In this document: positions 19,724 through 29,184 of the stretch, one piece after another
Position numbering within the stretch: position 1 is the first letter of the stretch
Layout: every line of letters begins with the position of its first letter
Source of the DNA: Balneola sp.
GTDB taxonomy: Bacteria; Bacteroidota; Rhodothermia; Balneolales; Balneolaceae
Assembly: GCA_002696035.1 (NCBI GenBank)
Contig: NZQV01000006.1
Span: forward strand, 248,001-312,000
Length of the DNA stretch: 64,000 bases
Direction: 5' to 3'
Notes under the pieces: model-generated
Database searches by the model: none
What the model saw: only the letters and a program-made list of their open reading frames with translations
What the model was told of the DNA's origin: nothing
Position numbers and translations under genes: made by a program

Positions 19724-21673
19724 TTATAACGCGGTGTATTTTCCGGGATCTGACGGCACCGTTTTCACCTTTTCCTCGCGTATCAAAAACTGAATGGCCT
19801 TTAACACGATCTCCTTTTCCAGGCTGGTTTTGTCCATCAACGCTCTTACCGTAAGCTTTGAGCTTTTCAGCTCTGCAAATATAGCATTGGCTTGTTCAGA
19901 AGTGACCAGAACGGTCTCTTTTTTATCCGATCTCAAACAGTTGTCACAATGTCCGCAGGGTTCAGCCGATACATCCCCAAAATAATTTCGTATGTAAACC
20001 TCTCTGCAGGTTTCCGTAAGTATATAGCCATGCATTTGCTCAAGCTTCCGAAATAAATTCTTTCGGTGCGCTTCGATCTCCTGTTTAGTAAAGGGTAACT
20101 TCTTAGAGCGGGCCTCAATAATCCTGACAAAATCCCGCTGATCTCCTACTTCAAAAACCAGGATCTGGTCGTTCTGCATTAGCACATTCAGCGCTTTGAT
20201 CAGCGCATTTCTCTGTATCCCCAGCTTTTCAAGCACATAATCGATCTCAAGTTTCACCTTATCATAAAATGCCTGTGGTCCAAAAATACGTTCCAGTTTA
20301 TCGACAAATTCTTCCTTTTCAGGATTCTTTGTTTCTTTCCGGTAAGACATCAACGCCTGAGAACTTACCGTAAACTGAAGCTCCACATAAGCCCCCATTT
20401 CACTCTGCATTGTAATGATATCAAATTGATCGAGCAGTCGCATGGCAGACATGATCTTCCCATACGATAACTTTCCTCTTTTCTTGATCTCATTTACTCT
20501 GAAAACTTCAGCTTCTACCATCAGAGAACCAATTGCCAGATCAAAACTGTCGCACAAGATCTGATACACATAATTCAGCTCATCCAGTGTTGGATAGCTC
20601 TGCTGAATTCGATCGTGTGCTTTTCTATAATCCGATTCACGGTAAAGCAAAATCGGGAAACTCTCCGCTCCATCTCTTCCAGCCCTGCCAGCCTCCTGAT
20701 AATACGACTCTAACGAATACGGCATTTCCTCATGCACAACATACCGGCAATCCGGCTTATCGATGCCCATCCCAAAGGCATTTGTAGCAGCAACCAGCGG
20801 CGTTTCACCTTCAATCCATCTCTGTTGAATAGCTTTCCTTTTTGCCGATTCCACCCCGGCGTGGTAGGCTTCTGTTTTGATCCCCAGCTTGGAAAACCGA
20901 TCAGCAAGATCCTCACAATTCCGGCGTGTCCCGCCATAGATCAACCCATCTCCTTCTTTGGCCCCTCTCTTTACCGCCTGCTCCAGCTTTTGTTTTTTCT
21001 GGGGTGATTCAATGACCCACCATTTCAAATTTGGACGGGCAAATCCCTTTGAGATCACATTCGGATCTTCAAAACCCAGCGATTCCGTTATATCTTTTTG
21101 CACTTCAGGCGTGGCCGTGGCGGTAAGTGCGATCCACCGGGTCCGGTCAGCAATGGATTCAAGCGACGTTCGGATTTCACGGTAGCTTGGCCGGAAATCA
21201 TGTCCCCATTCGCTGATGCAATGGGCCTCATCAATAGCAACAAGGTCAATATTCATGTTAGGAAGTTCCGCTTCCCAGAGCGTGGTTTTAAGTCGCTCAG
21301 GCGCACAGTACAACAACTTATACATTCCATTACGCGCATTAACGAGACGCTGTTCTACTTCGTAATAGGGAATAGTTGAGTTGATAAAAGTAGCGGAAAT
21401 TCCTTTCGCCTTTAACGCCTGAACCTGATCTTCCATCAAAGCGACAAGCGGTGATATAACCAGCGTCATGCCCTCAAACACGGTAGCCGGCACCTGATAA
21501 CACAACGACTTCCCTCCACCGGTTGGAAAAAGTACCAGCGTTTCTTCGCCTTCAAAAACAGAACGAACTACGTCATCCTGCCCTGGTCGGAATGTTTCAA
21601 ATCCCCAAAATTTATGTAAATTAGATTCTGCTTTTTGAAATAAATCCTGCAATTTATACCTGCTTATTTTCAA
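19724..21673 (-). CDS. recQ: RecQ-family ATP-dependent DNA helicase
   Basis: 3'-5' helicase in recombinational repair. 649 residues. Motif 0 has FRPGQ, motif I FPTGGGKS, motif II DEAH (IDEAHCISEWGHDFRPSY) and motif VI QEAGRAGRDG. The RQC region has a zinc-binding set of cysteines (C-x17-C-x2-C-x2-C, CREVYIRNYFG...PCGHCDNC). The C-terminus is extended but has no clear HRDC domain. The first start is TTG at 21673. A second TTG seven codons in (21652) is preceded by AGCAGG and may be the real one. Divergent from the next gene by only 26 bp. Confidence 0.93.
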   Translation of the reverse strand: MKISRYKLQDLFQKAESNLHKFWGFETFRPGQDDVVRSVFEGEETLVLFPTGGGKSLCYQVPATVFEGMTLVISPLVALMEDQVQALKAKGISATFINSTIPYYEVEQRLVNARNGMYKLLYCAPERLKTTLWEAELPNMNIDLVAIDEAHCISEWGHDFRPSYREIRTSLESIADRTRWIALTATATPEVQKDITESLGFEDPNVISKGFARPNLKWWVIESPQKKQKLEQAVKRGAKEGDGLIYGGTRRNCEDLADRFSKLGIKTEAYHAGVESAKRKAIQQRWIEGETPLVAATNAFGMGIDKPDCRYVVHEEMPYSLESYYQEAGRAGRDGAESFPILLYRESDYRKAHDRIQQSYPTLDELNYVYQILCDSFDLAIGSLMVEAEVFRVNEIKKRGKLSYGKIMSAMRLLDQFDIITMQSEMGAYVELQFTVSSQALMSYRKETKNPEKEEFVDKLERIFGPQAFYDKVKLEIDYVLEKLGIQRNALIKALNVLMQNDQILVFEVGDQRDFVRIIEARSKKLPFTKQEIEAHRKNLFRKLEQMHGYILTETCREVYIRNYFGDVSAEPCGHCDNCLRSDKKETVLVTSEQANAIFAELKSSKLTVRALMDKTSLEKEIVLKAIQFLIREEKVKTVPSDPGKYTAL

Positions 21674-21699
21674 TCCGGTTCACGCCAAAATACAAACCA

Positions 21700-22662
21700 A
21701 TGCGAACAAATTTCTTATTGCTCTCACTAATAATTTTCACCTTGTTTTCTTGTGGGGGAATGTTCAATTCAGACGATATAGATTATCGTGAAGAAATGCG
21801 GACTTTTGTTCAGGAGATCTCGGAATATGCCAAAGCTCAGGATTCCGATTTCATTGTGATTCCCCAAAACGGACATGCTTTGGTTCAAAAAAACGATAAA
21901 CCAGCTACCGAGTATTTAAATGCGGTAGATGGACTTGGACAGGAAAGCCTTTTCTTTGGTTCCCCGAACGATGATCTACTCACCTCTCCCTCTGAAACCA
22001 ACCGATTGATCAATCTTCTGAATGTAGGTAAAGAAGCCGGAAAAACGATTTTGGTAACCGATTATGTGTCTACTTCTTTTAAGGTAACGAACTCCTATTC
22101 CCAAAATCAGGCACTTGGTTATGTTTCTTTTGCCGCTCCGGATCGGGATCTGAGAGTAATTCCTGACTTCCCTTCTCCACTTCCGGGTTTGAATGCTAAT
22201 GATATTAGTACCCTTTCGGATGCTAAAAACTTTCTGTACCTGTTGAATAAATCAGAGTTTGAGGATCGCCAGGATTTTATTTCTTCTATCCAAAACACCA
22301 ATTACGATGTCCTTGTTACGGATGCCTTTTTCTGGGATGAAATGTTCTCTCCGCAGGAAATTCAGCAATTAAAGCAAAAAAAGAATGGTGGTGAAAGACT
22401 CGTGATTAGCTACCTGAGCATTGGTGAAGCTGAAGACTATCGCTATTATTGGCAAAACAGCTGGCGACCTGGAAACCCAGAATGGATCGTTCGTGAAAAC
22501 CCAAACTGGGAAGGAAATTATAAGGTCAAATATTGGTCACCAGAGTGGAAGGAAATTATTTACAATGGGGAAAACTCCTACCTTCAGCAAATCTTAGATG
22601 CCGGCTTTGATGGGGTTTACCTTGATATCATTGACGGATTTAGATTTTTCGAGAACCGGTGA
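21700..22662 (+). CDS. GH114-like (TM1410-type) lipoprotein
   Basis: 320 residues with a lipoprotein signal (LFSCGG, Cys about 18). The protein resembles the endo-alpha-1,4-polygalactosaminidase-related TIM-barrel family (GH114). It shows LVISYLSIGEAEDYRYYW, then PEWIVRENPNWEGNYKVKYW and the ending DAGFDGVYLDIIDGFRFF, where conserved acidic residues would form the active site. Substrate is unknown; the family is linked to galactosamine-rich exopolysaccharide. The start is 26 bp from the divergent recQ start. An inverted repeat (GAACCGGTG at about 22655 with CACCGGTTC at about 22712) spans its stop. Confidence 0.8.
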   Translation: MRTNFLLLSLIIFTLFSCGGMFNSDDIDYREEMRTFVQEISEYAKAQDSDFIVIPQNGHALVQKNDKPATEYLNAVDGLGQESLFFGSPNDDLLTSPSETNRLINLLNVGKEAGKTILVTDYVSTSFKVTNSYSQNQALGYVSFAAPDRDLRVIPDFPSPLPGLNANDISTLSDAKNFLYLLNKSEFEDRQDFISSIQNTNYDVLVTDAFFWDEMFSPQEIQQLKQKKNGGERLVISYLSIGEAEDYRYYWQNSWRPGNPEWIVRENPNWEGNYKVKYWSPEWKEIIYNGENSYLQQILDAGFDGVYLDIIDGFRFFENR

Positions 22663-22737
22663 ACAGCACATCTGGATCTGGTTCAACCGTCCGCTTGGAA
22701 TGTTCATATACACCGGTTCTTTAAAAACCCGCCACGT

Positions 22738-23850
22738 TTAAATCACAGGGAGCTTGCCTTCAAACATATTCTCGAACCGAACTTCTGCGATGGTCTGGTC
22801 GAGCAACAAGCTTAACGCATCACCTACCTTGGAACAGGTTACAAAGTTGTGCACATCCAGGTCTTGCGTCACCAATCCTTTTTTCACCATAAAGTCGATG
22901 TTGGAGTTAATAAGCTCAGCTTCTTCCTTTAATCCAAAATGCTCCAGCATCATAGCCACAGAAAGAATAGCTGCAATAGGATTGGCAATATCTTTTCCGG
23001 CCGCCTGCGGATAGCTTCCATGAATAGGTTCAAATAAAGACGTCTGCTCGCCTATAGATGCAGAGGGTAATAAACCAATAGAACCGGTGATCACGCTGCT
23101 TTCATCTGAAATGATATCCCCGAACATATTCTCTGTCAATATCACATCAAATTGATTCGGTCTGAGAATGATCTGCATAGCGGCATTATCTACATACAGA
23201 TATTCCACTTCCACATCAGGATAGCTCGCTGCTTTGGCCTGCACTGTCTGTCGCCAAAGCCGGGATGTTTCCAACACATTGGATTTATCGACAAGCGTGA
23301 GTTTTTTTCTGCGTTTTTGTGCTGCCTCAAAAGCCAATTTTGCAATGCGGTCAATTTCTTGTACCGTATATGTGCAGTGATCCCAAGCTGACTCCCCGTC
23401 ATCACTCCGACCTTTTTCGCCAAAATAAATACCTCCTGTCAATTCCCGGTATACCACCAGATCAGTTCCTTGAATACGTTCTCTTTTAAGTGGAGAACGG
23501 TCGATCAGCGATTTGTAAGTTTTCACAGGACGGATGTTGGCATACAATCCCAGTGATTTCCGAAGTCGTAACAGTCCTTCCTCAGGACGAACTTTTATGC
23601 TTGGATCATTATCATACTTTGGATCACCGATTGCTCCAAATAAAATTGCATCCGAATTCACACAAAGATCCAGTGTTTCCTGTGGCAAAGGATCTCCGGT
23701 TGCCTCTATAGCTACCGCTCCCACCAATCCTTTTTCATATTCAAACTCATGCCCAAACCGTTGTGCAATGGTATCTAATACCTTTAAGGCCTGTTTGGTT
23801 ACTTCCGGTCCAATGCCATCTCCGGGCAATACTGCAATCTTCTTTTTCAT
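22738..23850 (-). CDS. leuB: 3-isopropylmalate dehydrogenase
   Basis: Third step of leucine synthesis: NAD-dependent oxidation and decarboxylation of 3-isopropylmalate to 2-ketoisocaproate. 370 residues. The sequence shows LPGDGIGPEV at the N-terminus, the substrate-binding RKSLGLYANIRP, YRELTGGIYFG, and NMFGDIISDESS with metal-binding Asp residues. FEPIHGSYPQAAGKDIANP is the cofactor loop. Last gene of leuACDB; the ATG lies two bases after the leuD stop. Confidence 0.97.
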   Translation of the reverse strand: MKKKIAVLPGDGIGPEVTKQALKVLDTIAQRFGHEFEYEKGLVGAVAIEATGDPLPQETLDLCVNSDAILFGAIGDPKYDNDPSIKVRPEEGLLRLRKSLGLYANIRPVKTYKSLIDRSPLKRERIQGTDLVVYRELTGGIYFGEKGRSDDGESAWDHCTYTVQEIDRIAKLAFEAAQKRRKKLTLVDKSNVLETSRLWRQTVQAKAASYPDVEVEYLYVDNAAMQIILRPNQFDVILTENMFGDIISDESSVITGSIGLLPSASIGEQTSLFEPIHGSYPQAAGKDIANPIAAILSVAMMLEHFGLKEEAELINSNIDFMVKKGLVTQDLDVHNFVTCSKVGDALSLLLDQTIAEVRFENMFEGKLPVI

Positions 23851-23852
23851 TC

Positions 23853-24443
23853 CTAATACTCCACGTGTTGTTGTTCAAATGCTTTAATTTTGTCTTTTTG
23901 GCTGAGCAGATAGTCGATATCATCATATCCGTTCAGCATACACATCTTCTTATATTCGTTGATCTCAAAACTCTCGCTGCTTCCATCCTCCAGCAGCACC
24001 GTTTGTTCCGGCAGGTCTATGATTATCGGCGTTGATGGTTTTTTCTGAACCTCTTTCAGGATCTTCTGCAAAAAATCATCGCTCACCTGTACCGGAAGCA
24101 GTCCGTTATTCAGAGCATTTCCTTTAAAGATGTCTGCATAGTAGCTGGATATAACGGCTTTGAATCCATAATCGGCAAGTGCCCATGCAGCGTGTTCCCG
24201 GCTTGAACCACAACCGAAATTTCGCCCCGCTACCAGTATTTTACCCGAATGTTTTTCATTATTCAGCACGAAATTCTCGTTGGGGTTACCCTCTGAATCA
24301 TATCGCCAGTCCCGAAACAGATTCTCCCCAAAACCTTCTTTGGTCGTAGATTTCAGGAAGCGTGCCGGGATTATTTGATCGGTATCTACATCTTCCTCGG
24401 GAAGTGGTACAGCAGTAGATTTTAATACTCTGAATTTTTCCAT
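23853..24443 (-). CDS. leuD: 3-isopropylmalate dehydratase small subunit
   Basis: Swivelling domain of isopropylmalate isomerase, which works with LeuC. 196 residues with the motifs [12 protein letters not shown] (about 19-30) and [17 protein letters not shown]. The ATG at 24443 is two bases after the leuC stop; the GTG at 24449 would overlap leuC. Translational coupling with leuC fits the fixed stoichiometry of the heterodimer. Confidence 0.97.
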   Translation of the reverse strand: MEKFRVLKSTAVPLPEEDVDTDQIIPARFLKSTTKEGFGENLFRDWRYDSEGNPNENFVLNNEKHSGKILVAGRNFGCGSSREHAAWALADYGFKAVISSYYADIFKGNALNNGLLPVQVSDDFLQKILKEVQKKPSTPIIIDLPEQTVLLEDGSSESFEINEYKKMCMLNGYDDIDYLLSQKDKIKAFEQQHVEY

Positions 24444-24445
24444 GA

Positions 24446-25855
24446 TCACACCGCTAATTTATTGAGTTCAAATTTTCGGGGATCTACAATTTTGCCTTCG
24501 ATCGCAATGGCGGCGGCTGTCAATGGACTCACCAGCATGGTACGAGCCCCCGGGCCTTGTCGCCCCTCAAAGTTTCGGTTTGATGTGGAGACGCAGTATT
24601 CTCCTTTTGGGATCTTGTCTTCATTCATTCCCAAACAAGCCGAACAACCAGACTGACGTAATTCAAATCCGGCCTTAGCCAAGATCTTATCAATACCTTC
24701 TTTCTGAGCTTGTTGCTGAACCTGTTTTGAGCCGGGCACGATCATCGCGTTCACATGGCCGGCTTTCTTTTTACCCTTCACATAATTCGCCACGATCCGC
24801 AGATCTTCAATTCGACTGTTGGTACAACTTCCAATAAATACATGATCGATCTTTTTGCCCTGAAGTTTTTCCCCTTCTTCGAGCCCCATATATTCCAAAG
24901 ACTTTTTGAGGCCTTCCGGGTTTTCTACTTCGTCTGACATTGGAACATTTCCTGTAACTTTGATTCCTGTACCAGGATTGGTTCCGTAAGTGATCATCGG
25001 CTCGATGTCTTCTGCGCGGAAATTATATTCAGCATCAAAAACGGCTTCATCGTCGGTAAAAAGTGTCTTCCAGTATTCGACCGCTTCATCAAATTTTTCG
25101 CCTTTGGGAGCAAACTCTCTACCTTTTACATATTCAAACGTGGTTTCATCGGGAGCGATCATTCCACCCCGGGCACCCATTTCGATGCTCATATTGCAAA
25201 TGGTCATTCGCGCTTCCATAGAAAGACCCCAGATCGCCGTTCCGGCATATTCTACAAAATGACCGGTTCCTCCCCCGGTTCCCAATTTCGAGATGATATA
25301 GAGAATAATATCTTTGGCATAAATTCCTTCTCCCAGTTCTCCATTGATAGTGATTCGCATGGTCTTGGGACGTTCCAGCAGCAAACATTGTGTAGCCATT
25401 ACCTGTTCTACTTGAGAGGTCCCGATTCCAAATGCAATAGCACCAAATGCGCCATGGGTTGAAGTATGACTGTCGCCACAAACGATGGTCATGCCGGGTT
25501 TAGTAACGCCCAGCTCAGGACCGATCACATGTACAATTCCTTGGTACGGATGTCCCAACCCATACAGCTCGATCCCAAAATCTTCGCAGTTCTGTTTGAG
25601 GGCATCTACCTGCAGTTTGGACAGCGCATCTTTGATCGGTAGATGTTGGTTTTTCGTAGGCACATTGTGATCAGCTGTAGCCACGATCTTTTCTTTCCGA
25701 AAAATATCAATTCCGCGATCCCGGATACCACTAAAGGCTTGCGGACTGGTAACCTCATGAATAAAATGCCGGTCGATATACAGGATCTCTTGTCCTCCCT
25801 TGACCTCCTCTACCACATGTTGGTCCCAAACTTTCTCAAATAACGTTTTTGGCAT
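24446..25855 (-). CDS. leuC: 3-isopropylmalate dehydratase large subunit
   Basis: Aconitase-family 4Fe-4S enzyme that isomerises 2- to 3-isopropylmalate. 469 residues. Cluster cysteines lie in IGSCTNSR (about 347) and in [10 protein letters not shown] (about 405-410). Other family motifs are [33 protein letters not shown] and [13 protein letters not shown]. First gene of the tight leuCDB block, separated from leuA by 246 bp of repeat-rich spacer. Confidence 0.97.
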   Translation of the reverse strand: MPKTLFEKVWDQHVVEEVKGGQEILYIDRHFIHEVTSPQAFSGIRDRGIDIFRKEKIVATADHNVPTKNQHLPIKDALSKLQVDALKQNCEDFGIELYGLGHPYQGIVHVIGPELGVTKPGMTIVCGDSHTSTHGAFGAIAFGIGTSQVEQVMATQCLLLERPKTMRITINGELGEGIYAKDIILYIISKLGTGGGTGHFVEYAGTAIWGLSMEARMTICNMSIEMGARGGMIAPDETTFEYVKGREFAPKGEKFDEAVEYWKTLFTDDEAVFDAEYNFRAEDIEPMITYGTNPGTGIKVTGNVPMSDEVENPEGLKKSLEYMGLEEGEKLQGKKIDHVFIGSCTNSRIEDLRIVANYVKGKKKAGHVNAMIVPGSKQVQQQAQKEGIDKILAKAGFELRQSGCSACLGMNEDKIPKGEYCVSTSNRNFEGRQGPGARTMLVSPLTAAAIAIEGKIVDPRKFELNKLAV

Positions 25856-25882
25856 GAATAAATCTTCTTTCCATTGAACTCA

Positions 25883-25914
25883 AGACCTGTCAGGTTTTAA
25901 AAACTGACAGGTCT
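25883..25914. repeat. Near-perfect palindrome of the GACCTGTCAGGTTTT type
   Basis: AGACCTGTCAGGTTTT facing its inverted copy with one mismatch, between leuA and leuC. I recall very similar palindromes scattered in other Bacteroidota genomes (memory, not searched). It could fold as an RNA hairpin within the leu transcript. Confidence 0.7.
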
Positions 25915-25957
25915 AAGTTATTTTCAATTAGTAACTCCAAGTTTCTTAAATATCATT

Positions 25958-25986
25958 CGCGCCGACGCAGAGCGTGCGGAGCGAGT
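25958..25986 (-). repeat. Dispersed GCTCTGCGT-type repeat, copy 1
   Basis: CGCCGACGCAGAGCGTGCGG AGCGAG. This is the inverted form of CTCGCTCCNNACGCTCTGCG TYGGAGC, seen six times in the window. It lies in the leuA-leuC spacer. Confidence 0.75.
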
Positions 25987-26031
25987 AGCAAATTGCGTCT
26001 AAAGTTTGCGAATCTAACTACAAAGCCTACT

Positions 26032-26057
26032 GGTTCCGGGCACTCTGCGTCGGAACC
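26032..26057 (+). repeat. Dispersed GCTCTGCGT-type repeat, copy 2
   Basis: GGTTCCGGGCACTCTGCGTC GGAACC. Opposite orientation to copy 1, 45 bp away, so together they make a larger inverted pair in the leuA-leuC spacer. Confidence 0.75.
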
Positions 26058-26101
26058 AAATACTTCTGCCTTCAACCTTCCTTGTTGATTGCTCGATGTT
26101 C

Positions 26102-27259
26102 TCACCCGGTAGCAGCCACAGCAAACAATTGCTTCAGATCCTGATCCTGGATGATCTTCTGCTCATCGGCAAGATTTAGAAACTCATTATAATAGTGATC
26201 CAGTTCTTCTTTGCAGAAATCATATCCCAGCTTTTGGGCTCGATAATTCAGGGCTGCACGGCCACTTCTCGCAGTCAATACTATGGATGATTCCAATGCC
26301 CCAACTTCTTCAGGGTCGATGATCTCATAAGTCTCGCGAGACTTTATCACCCCATCCTGATGAATTCCGGAGGAGTGTGCGAATGCATTGGAGCCTACGA
26401 TCGCCTTATTGGCTTGAACGGGCATGTTCATTTTCGCTGAAACCATAGCACTGACTTCACACAAAAACTTCGTGTTGATATTCGTATCAAAATTAAGGTC
26501 GTGGTGTTTGCGCATGATCATCACGACTTCTTCGAGTGATGCATTTCCGGCCCGCTCACCAATTCCGTTGATAGTACATTCAATTTGTCGGGCACCGTTT
26601 TGTACGCCTGAAATGGAATTTGCTGTAGCCAGTCCCAGATCATTATGGCAGTGCGTAGAAATTGTTGCTTTATGAATTCCGTTCACGTTTTCATGCAGGA
26701 ATTTGATCTTCTCTCCATATTCTGAAGGGAGGCAGTACCCTGTGGTATCCGGAATGTTAACTACCGTAGCCCCTGCCTTTATCACTTCTTCAATGACTTT
26801 GGCGAGATATTCATTATCGGTTCGACCGGCATCTTCTGCATAGAATTCAACATCTTCTACATATTTCTTAGCCAGCTTCACAGCTGCTACTCCCCGTTCG
26901 ATCACGTTTTCACGGGTGGTTTGCAGTTTATTGAATACATGGCTGTCGGATGTTCCGATACCGGTGTGAATGCGTGGCCTTTTTGCTTTGGCTACTGCTT
27001 CAGCTGCTACTTCGATGTCGTTTTGTACGGCGCGAGTGAGAGCGCATACCGTTGATTCCGTGATCAATTCAGAGATCTTCTTCACCGATCTGAAATCCCC
27101 GGGACTGGAAACAGGAAAGCCCACTTCCATCACGTCTACACCGAGTCGTTCTAGTTCTTTCGCGATCTCAATTTTTTCTTCTGTATTCAGCCGGCAACCC
27201 GGCACTTGTTCGCCATCGCGAAGGGTGGTATCGAAAATCTGGATTTGTGTATTTGGCAT
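26102..27259 (-). CDS. leuA: 2-isopropylmalate synthase, short form
   Basis: Condenses acetyl-CoA with 2-ketoisovalerate, the entry to leucine. The DRE-TIM barrel has [11 protein letters not shown] (metal and catalytic residues), [25 protein letters not shown] and [14 protein letters not shown]. The protein is 385 residues. Enzymes of about 500 residues carry a C-terminal LeuA dimer (leucine-binding) domain, and that domain is missing here. Length matches short forms reported in Bacteroidota, but citramalate or homocitrate synthase activity cannot be excluded from sequence alone. Context with leuCDB supports isopropylmalate synthase. Confidence 0.93.
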   Translation of the reverse strand: MPNTQIQIFDTTLRDGEQVPGCRLNTEEKIEIAKELERLGVDVMEVGFPVSSPGDFRSVKKISELITESTVCALTRAVQNDIEVAAEAVAKAKRPRIHTGIGTSDSHVFNKLQTTRENVIERGVAAVKLAKKYVEDVEFYAEDAGRTDNEYLAKVIEEVIKAGATVVNIPDTTGYCLPSEYGEKIKFLHENVNGIHKATISTHCHNDLGLATANSISGVQNGARQIECTINGIGERAGNASLEEVVMIMRKHHDLNFDTNINTKFLCEVSAMVSAKMNMPVQANKAIVGSNAFAHSSGIHQDGVIKSRETYEIIDPEEVGALESSIVLTARSGRAALNYRAQKLGYDFCKEELDHYYNEFLNLADEQKIIQDQDLKQLFAVAATG

Positions 27260-27408
27260 TAGTCTGAGGTTTTCTAACTTAACTGCCGTGTCAATTACTT
27301 TCTCTGGTCAAAATTCAGTAATTGCTCCGAATGTAGGCTCGTGACTTCACACCATAAAACCATATTATGATGTAATTACGATACCCAAACAATCGGAGAC
27401 TTTGATTA

Positions 27409-27450
27409 TCAAATAATAATCAACAACTTAGCACACTCATACTCACTCAT
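27409..27450 (-). other. Possible 13-codon leader ORF upstream of leuA
   Basis: A minus-strand ATG at 27450 opens MSEYECAKLLIII followed by TGA. Five of 13 residues are Leu or Ile, in one run at the end. It lies 150 bp upstream of leuA. The last codons form a small hairpin (TGATTAT/ATAATCA). I see no terminator with a U-tract between it and leuA, so a full attenuator is not supported. Confidence 0.25.
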
Positions 27451-27458
27451 TTTTTACA

Positions 27459-29000
27459 ATGGCCAACCAACCAAACGATCACGTTTATCAGTTGATAAAA
27501 TCGTTGACGAAGGCTGAAAAACGTGCTTTTAAGATCTACGCAACCCGCAACAGCAGTCCTGATGCCAAATTTATCAAACTGTTTGATGCTATGGATAAGG
27601 CTTCTGATTATGATGAAGAACAGATCATAAACAGCATCAAAGGGGTGAAAAAGCGGCAGTTTTCAAACCTGAAAGCACATCTTTATAAACAGGTACTTAC
27701 CAGCCTCCGGCTCACCAATATCAATCATAACGTCGACATTTATCTGCGAGAGCAAATTGATCATGCACGGATCCTGTACAACAAAGGATTGTATAAGCAA
27801 AGTCTGCGATTGTTAGATAAGGCGAAATCCCTGGCTCACCAGAATCACCGGCATTCCCTGGAATATGAGATCCTGACTTTTGAGCGAATCATTGAGTCGC
27901 AGTACATCACCCGAAGTCTTCAGAATCGCGCGGATGAACTCATCGGACAAGCAGAAGAGAAGATCGAAACGCTCAGTAATTACAATAAGTTATCAAACCT
28001 TTCGCTTCGGTTATATGGAATTTATATCAAAGCAGGACATGTGCGAGATGAACGGGATTACGAAAATATAAGCCGGTATTTCAAGAAGGAACTTGAAGAC
28101 ATCAGCCGGAAGAATCTTGGCTTTTTTGAGCAGCTGTATCTTTATGTTTCCTACGCCTGGTACAGTTTGATCGTTCAGGATTTTTTACTTCAATACCGTT
28201 ACGCACAAAAGTGGGTAGACCTTTTTCACGATAATCCCGATATGCTTGAGCTCGAACCGATCTGGTATTTGAAAGGACAGCATGTATTGCTTGAGGCTTT
28301 GTTTATTCTGGGACATTATTCCAAGCACGAAGAGGTCAAACAGAATTTGCAGGATTTTCTTAACGATCCCCCCACCCGAAGCAACGAAAACCTGGAAACG
28401 CTTGGGTTTATGTATCTTTATACCTCCAAAATTAACAGCCACTTCATTGCCGGGACTTTCACTGAGGGTACAGAAATGGTTCCTGAGCTCAACAGAAAAC
28501 TCGATAAGTATTCCCAGCAGGTAGATTCGCACCGGATTTTGGTCTTCTACTACAAGATCGCCTGTCTATATTTTGGTGCTGGGGATAATGAAAAAACCAT
28601 CGAATACCTGAATAAGATCATCAATTATCATGATCAGAAATTACGGGAGGATCTCCATTGCTTCGCACGAATATTGAATTTGATCGCGCACTATGAAATG
28701 GGGAATCAGATACTTGTGGAGTATCAGATTCGCTCTGTTTATCGGTTTTTAAGCAAAATGAACGACCTGAACCTGGTTCAGCAGGAGATCCTCAAATTCT
28801 TGCAAGATCTTGGGAAGTCAAACGGCTCAACCCTGAAAGAAAAATTCAAAAAACTGAGGGTGCGACTGCTGGAGATCAACGAAATGCCTTACCAAAAACG
28901 ACCGTTTTTATATTTGGACATCGTATCTTGGCTGGAGGCTAAGATCCACGACAAACCCGTTCAGCAGGTGATTCGGGAAAAATTCACCCCTAGAAATTAA
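27459..29000 (+). CDS. Helical-repeat (TPR-like) protein between the leu and ilv operons
   Basis: 513 residues, soluble, with no signal peptide and almost all helical. The start contains VYQLIKSLTKAEKRAFKIYA, followed by repeated A/Y/L-rich helix pairs that look like degenerate TPRs (for example KIACLYFGAGDNEKTIEYLN). I know such proteins only as conserved hypotheticals of Bacteroidota. It starts 199 bp from the divergent leuA and ends 106 bp before the ilv leader ORF. That position might mean a link with branched-chain amino-acid control, which is inference from location only. Confidence 0.75.
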   Translation: MANQPNDHVYQLIKSLTKAEKRAFKIYATRNSSPDAKFIKLFDAMDKASDYDEEQIINSIKGVKKRQFSNLKAHLYKQVLTSLRLTNINHNVDIYLREQIDHARILYNKGLYKQSLRLLDKAKSLAHQNHRHSLEYEILTFERIIESQYITRSLQNRADELIGQAEEKIETLSNYNKLSNLSLRLYGIYIKAGHVRDERDYENISRYFKKELEDISRKNLGFFEQLYLYVSYAWYSLIVQDFLLQYRYAQKWVDLFHDNPDMLELEPIWYLKGQHVLLEALFILGHYSKHEEVKQNLQDFLNDPPTRSNENLETLGFMYLYTSKINSHFIAGTFTEGTEMVPELNRKLDKYSQQVDSHRILVFYYKIACLYFGAGDNEKTIEYLNKIINYHDQKLREDLHCFARILNLIAHYEMGNQILVEYQIRSVYRFLSKMNDLNLVQQEILKFLQDLGKSNGSTLKEKFKKLRVRLLEINEMPYQKRPFLYLDIVSWLEAKIHDKPVQQVIREKFTPRN

Positions 29001-29054
29001 AGTTAGCCATCGTTTGGACATCCCATCAATCCAAAAGAACACAACACCAATGAG

Positions 29055-29085
29055 TTGATATTAACCACTGTCAGGCTTTTCTTTG
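29055..29085 (+). promoter_or_regulatory. Putative promoter of the ilv leader/operon
   Basis: TTG at 29055-29057, a gap of 20 bases, then TTTCTTTG at 29078-29085, seven of eight matches to the Bacteroidota -7 box TAnnTTTG. Transcription would start near 29092, about 15 bases before the leader ATG at 29107. Confidence 0.45.
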
Positions 29086-29106
29086 AAGCGAATTAAACGT
29101 TCAATT

Positions 29107-29184
29107 ATGCTATCTGTCATCATTATTTCTCTGGTCATTATTCCCATTATTGGTATTTCATACCAGCCAGGGAAAGCTTTGTGA
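29107..29184 (+). CDS. ilv operon leader peptide (attenuator peptide)
   Basis: A 25-codon ORF, starting MLSVIIISLVIIPIIGIS and ending PGKAL-TGA. It contains 8 Ile, 2 Val and 3 Leu, with the branched-chain codons packed into residues 2-17. It lies 234 bp upstream of ilvD, just ahead of a terminator/antiterminator pair. A ribosome slowed at the Ile/Val codons would leave the last codons (29170-29180) free to form the antiterminator. A ribosome reaching the stop covers them. Composition, position and downstream structure all fit a leader peptide. The ribosome site is weak. Confidence 0.8.
   Translation: MLSVIIISLVIIPIIGISYQPGKAL

Noticed and set aside
27260-27408. Full attenuator upstream of leuA
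   Set aside because: A small Leu/Ile ORF exists, but I find no terminator with a U-tract nor a competing pair, unlike the ilv leader.
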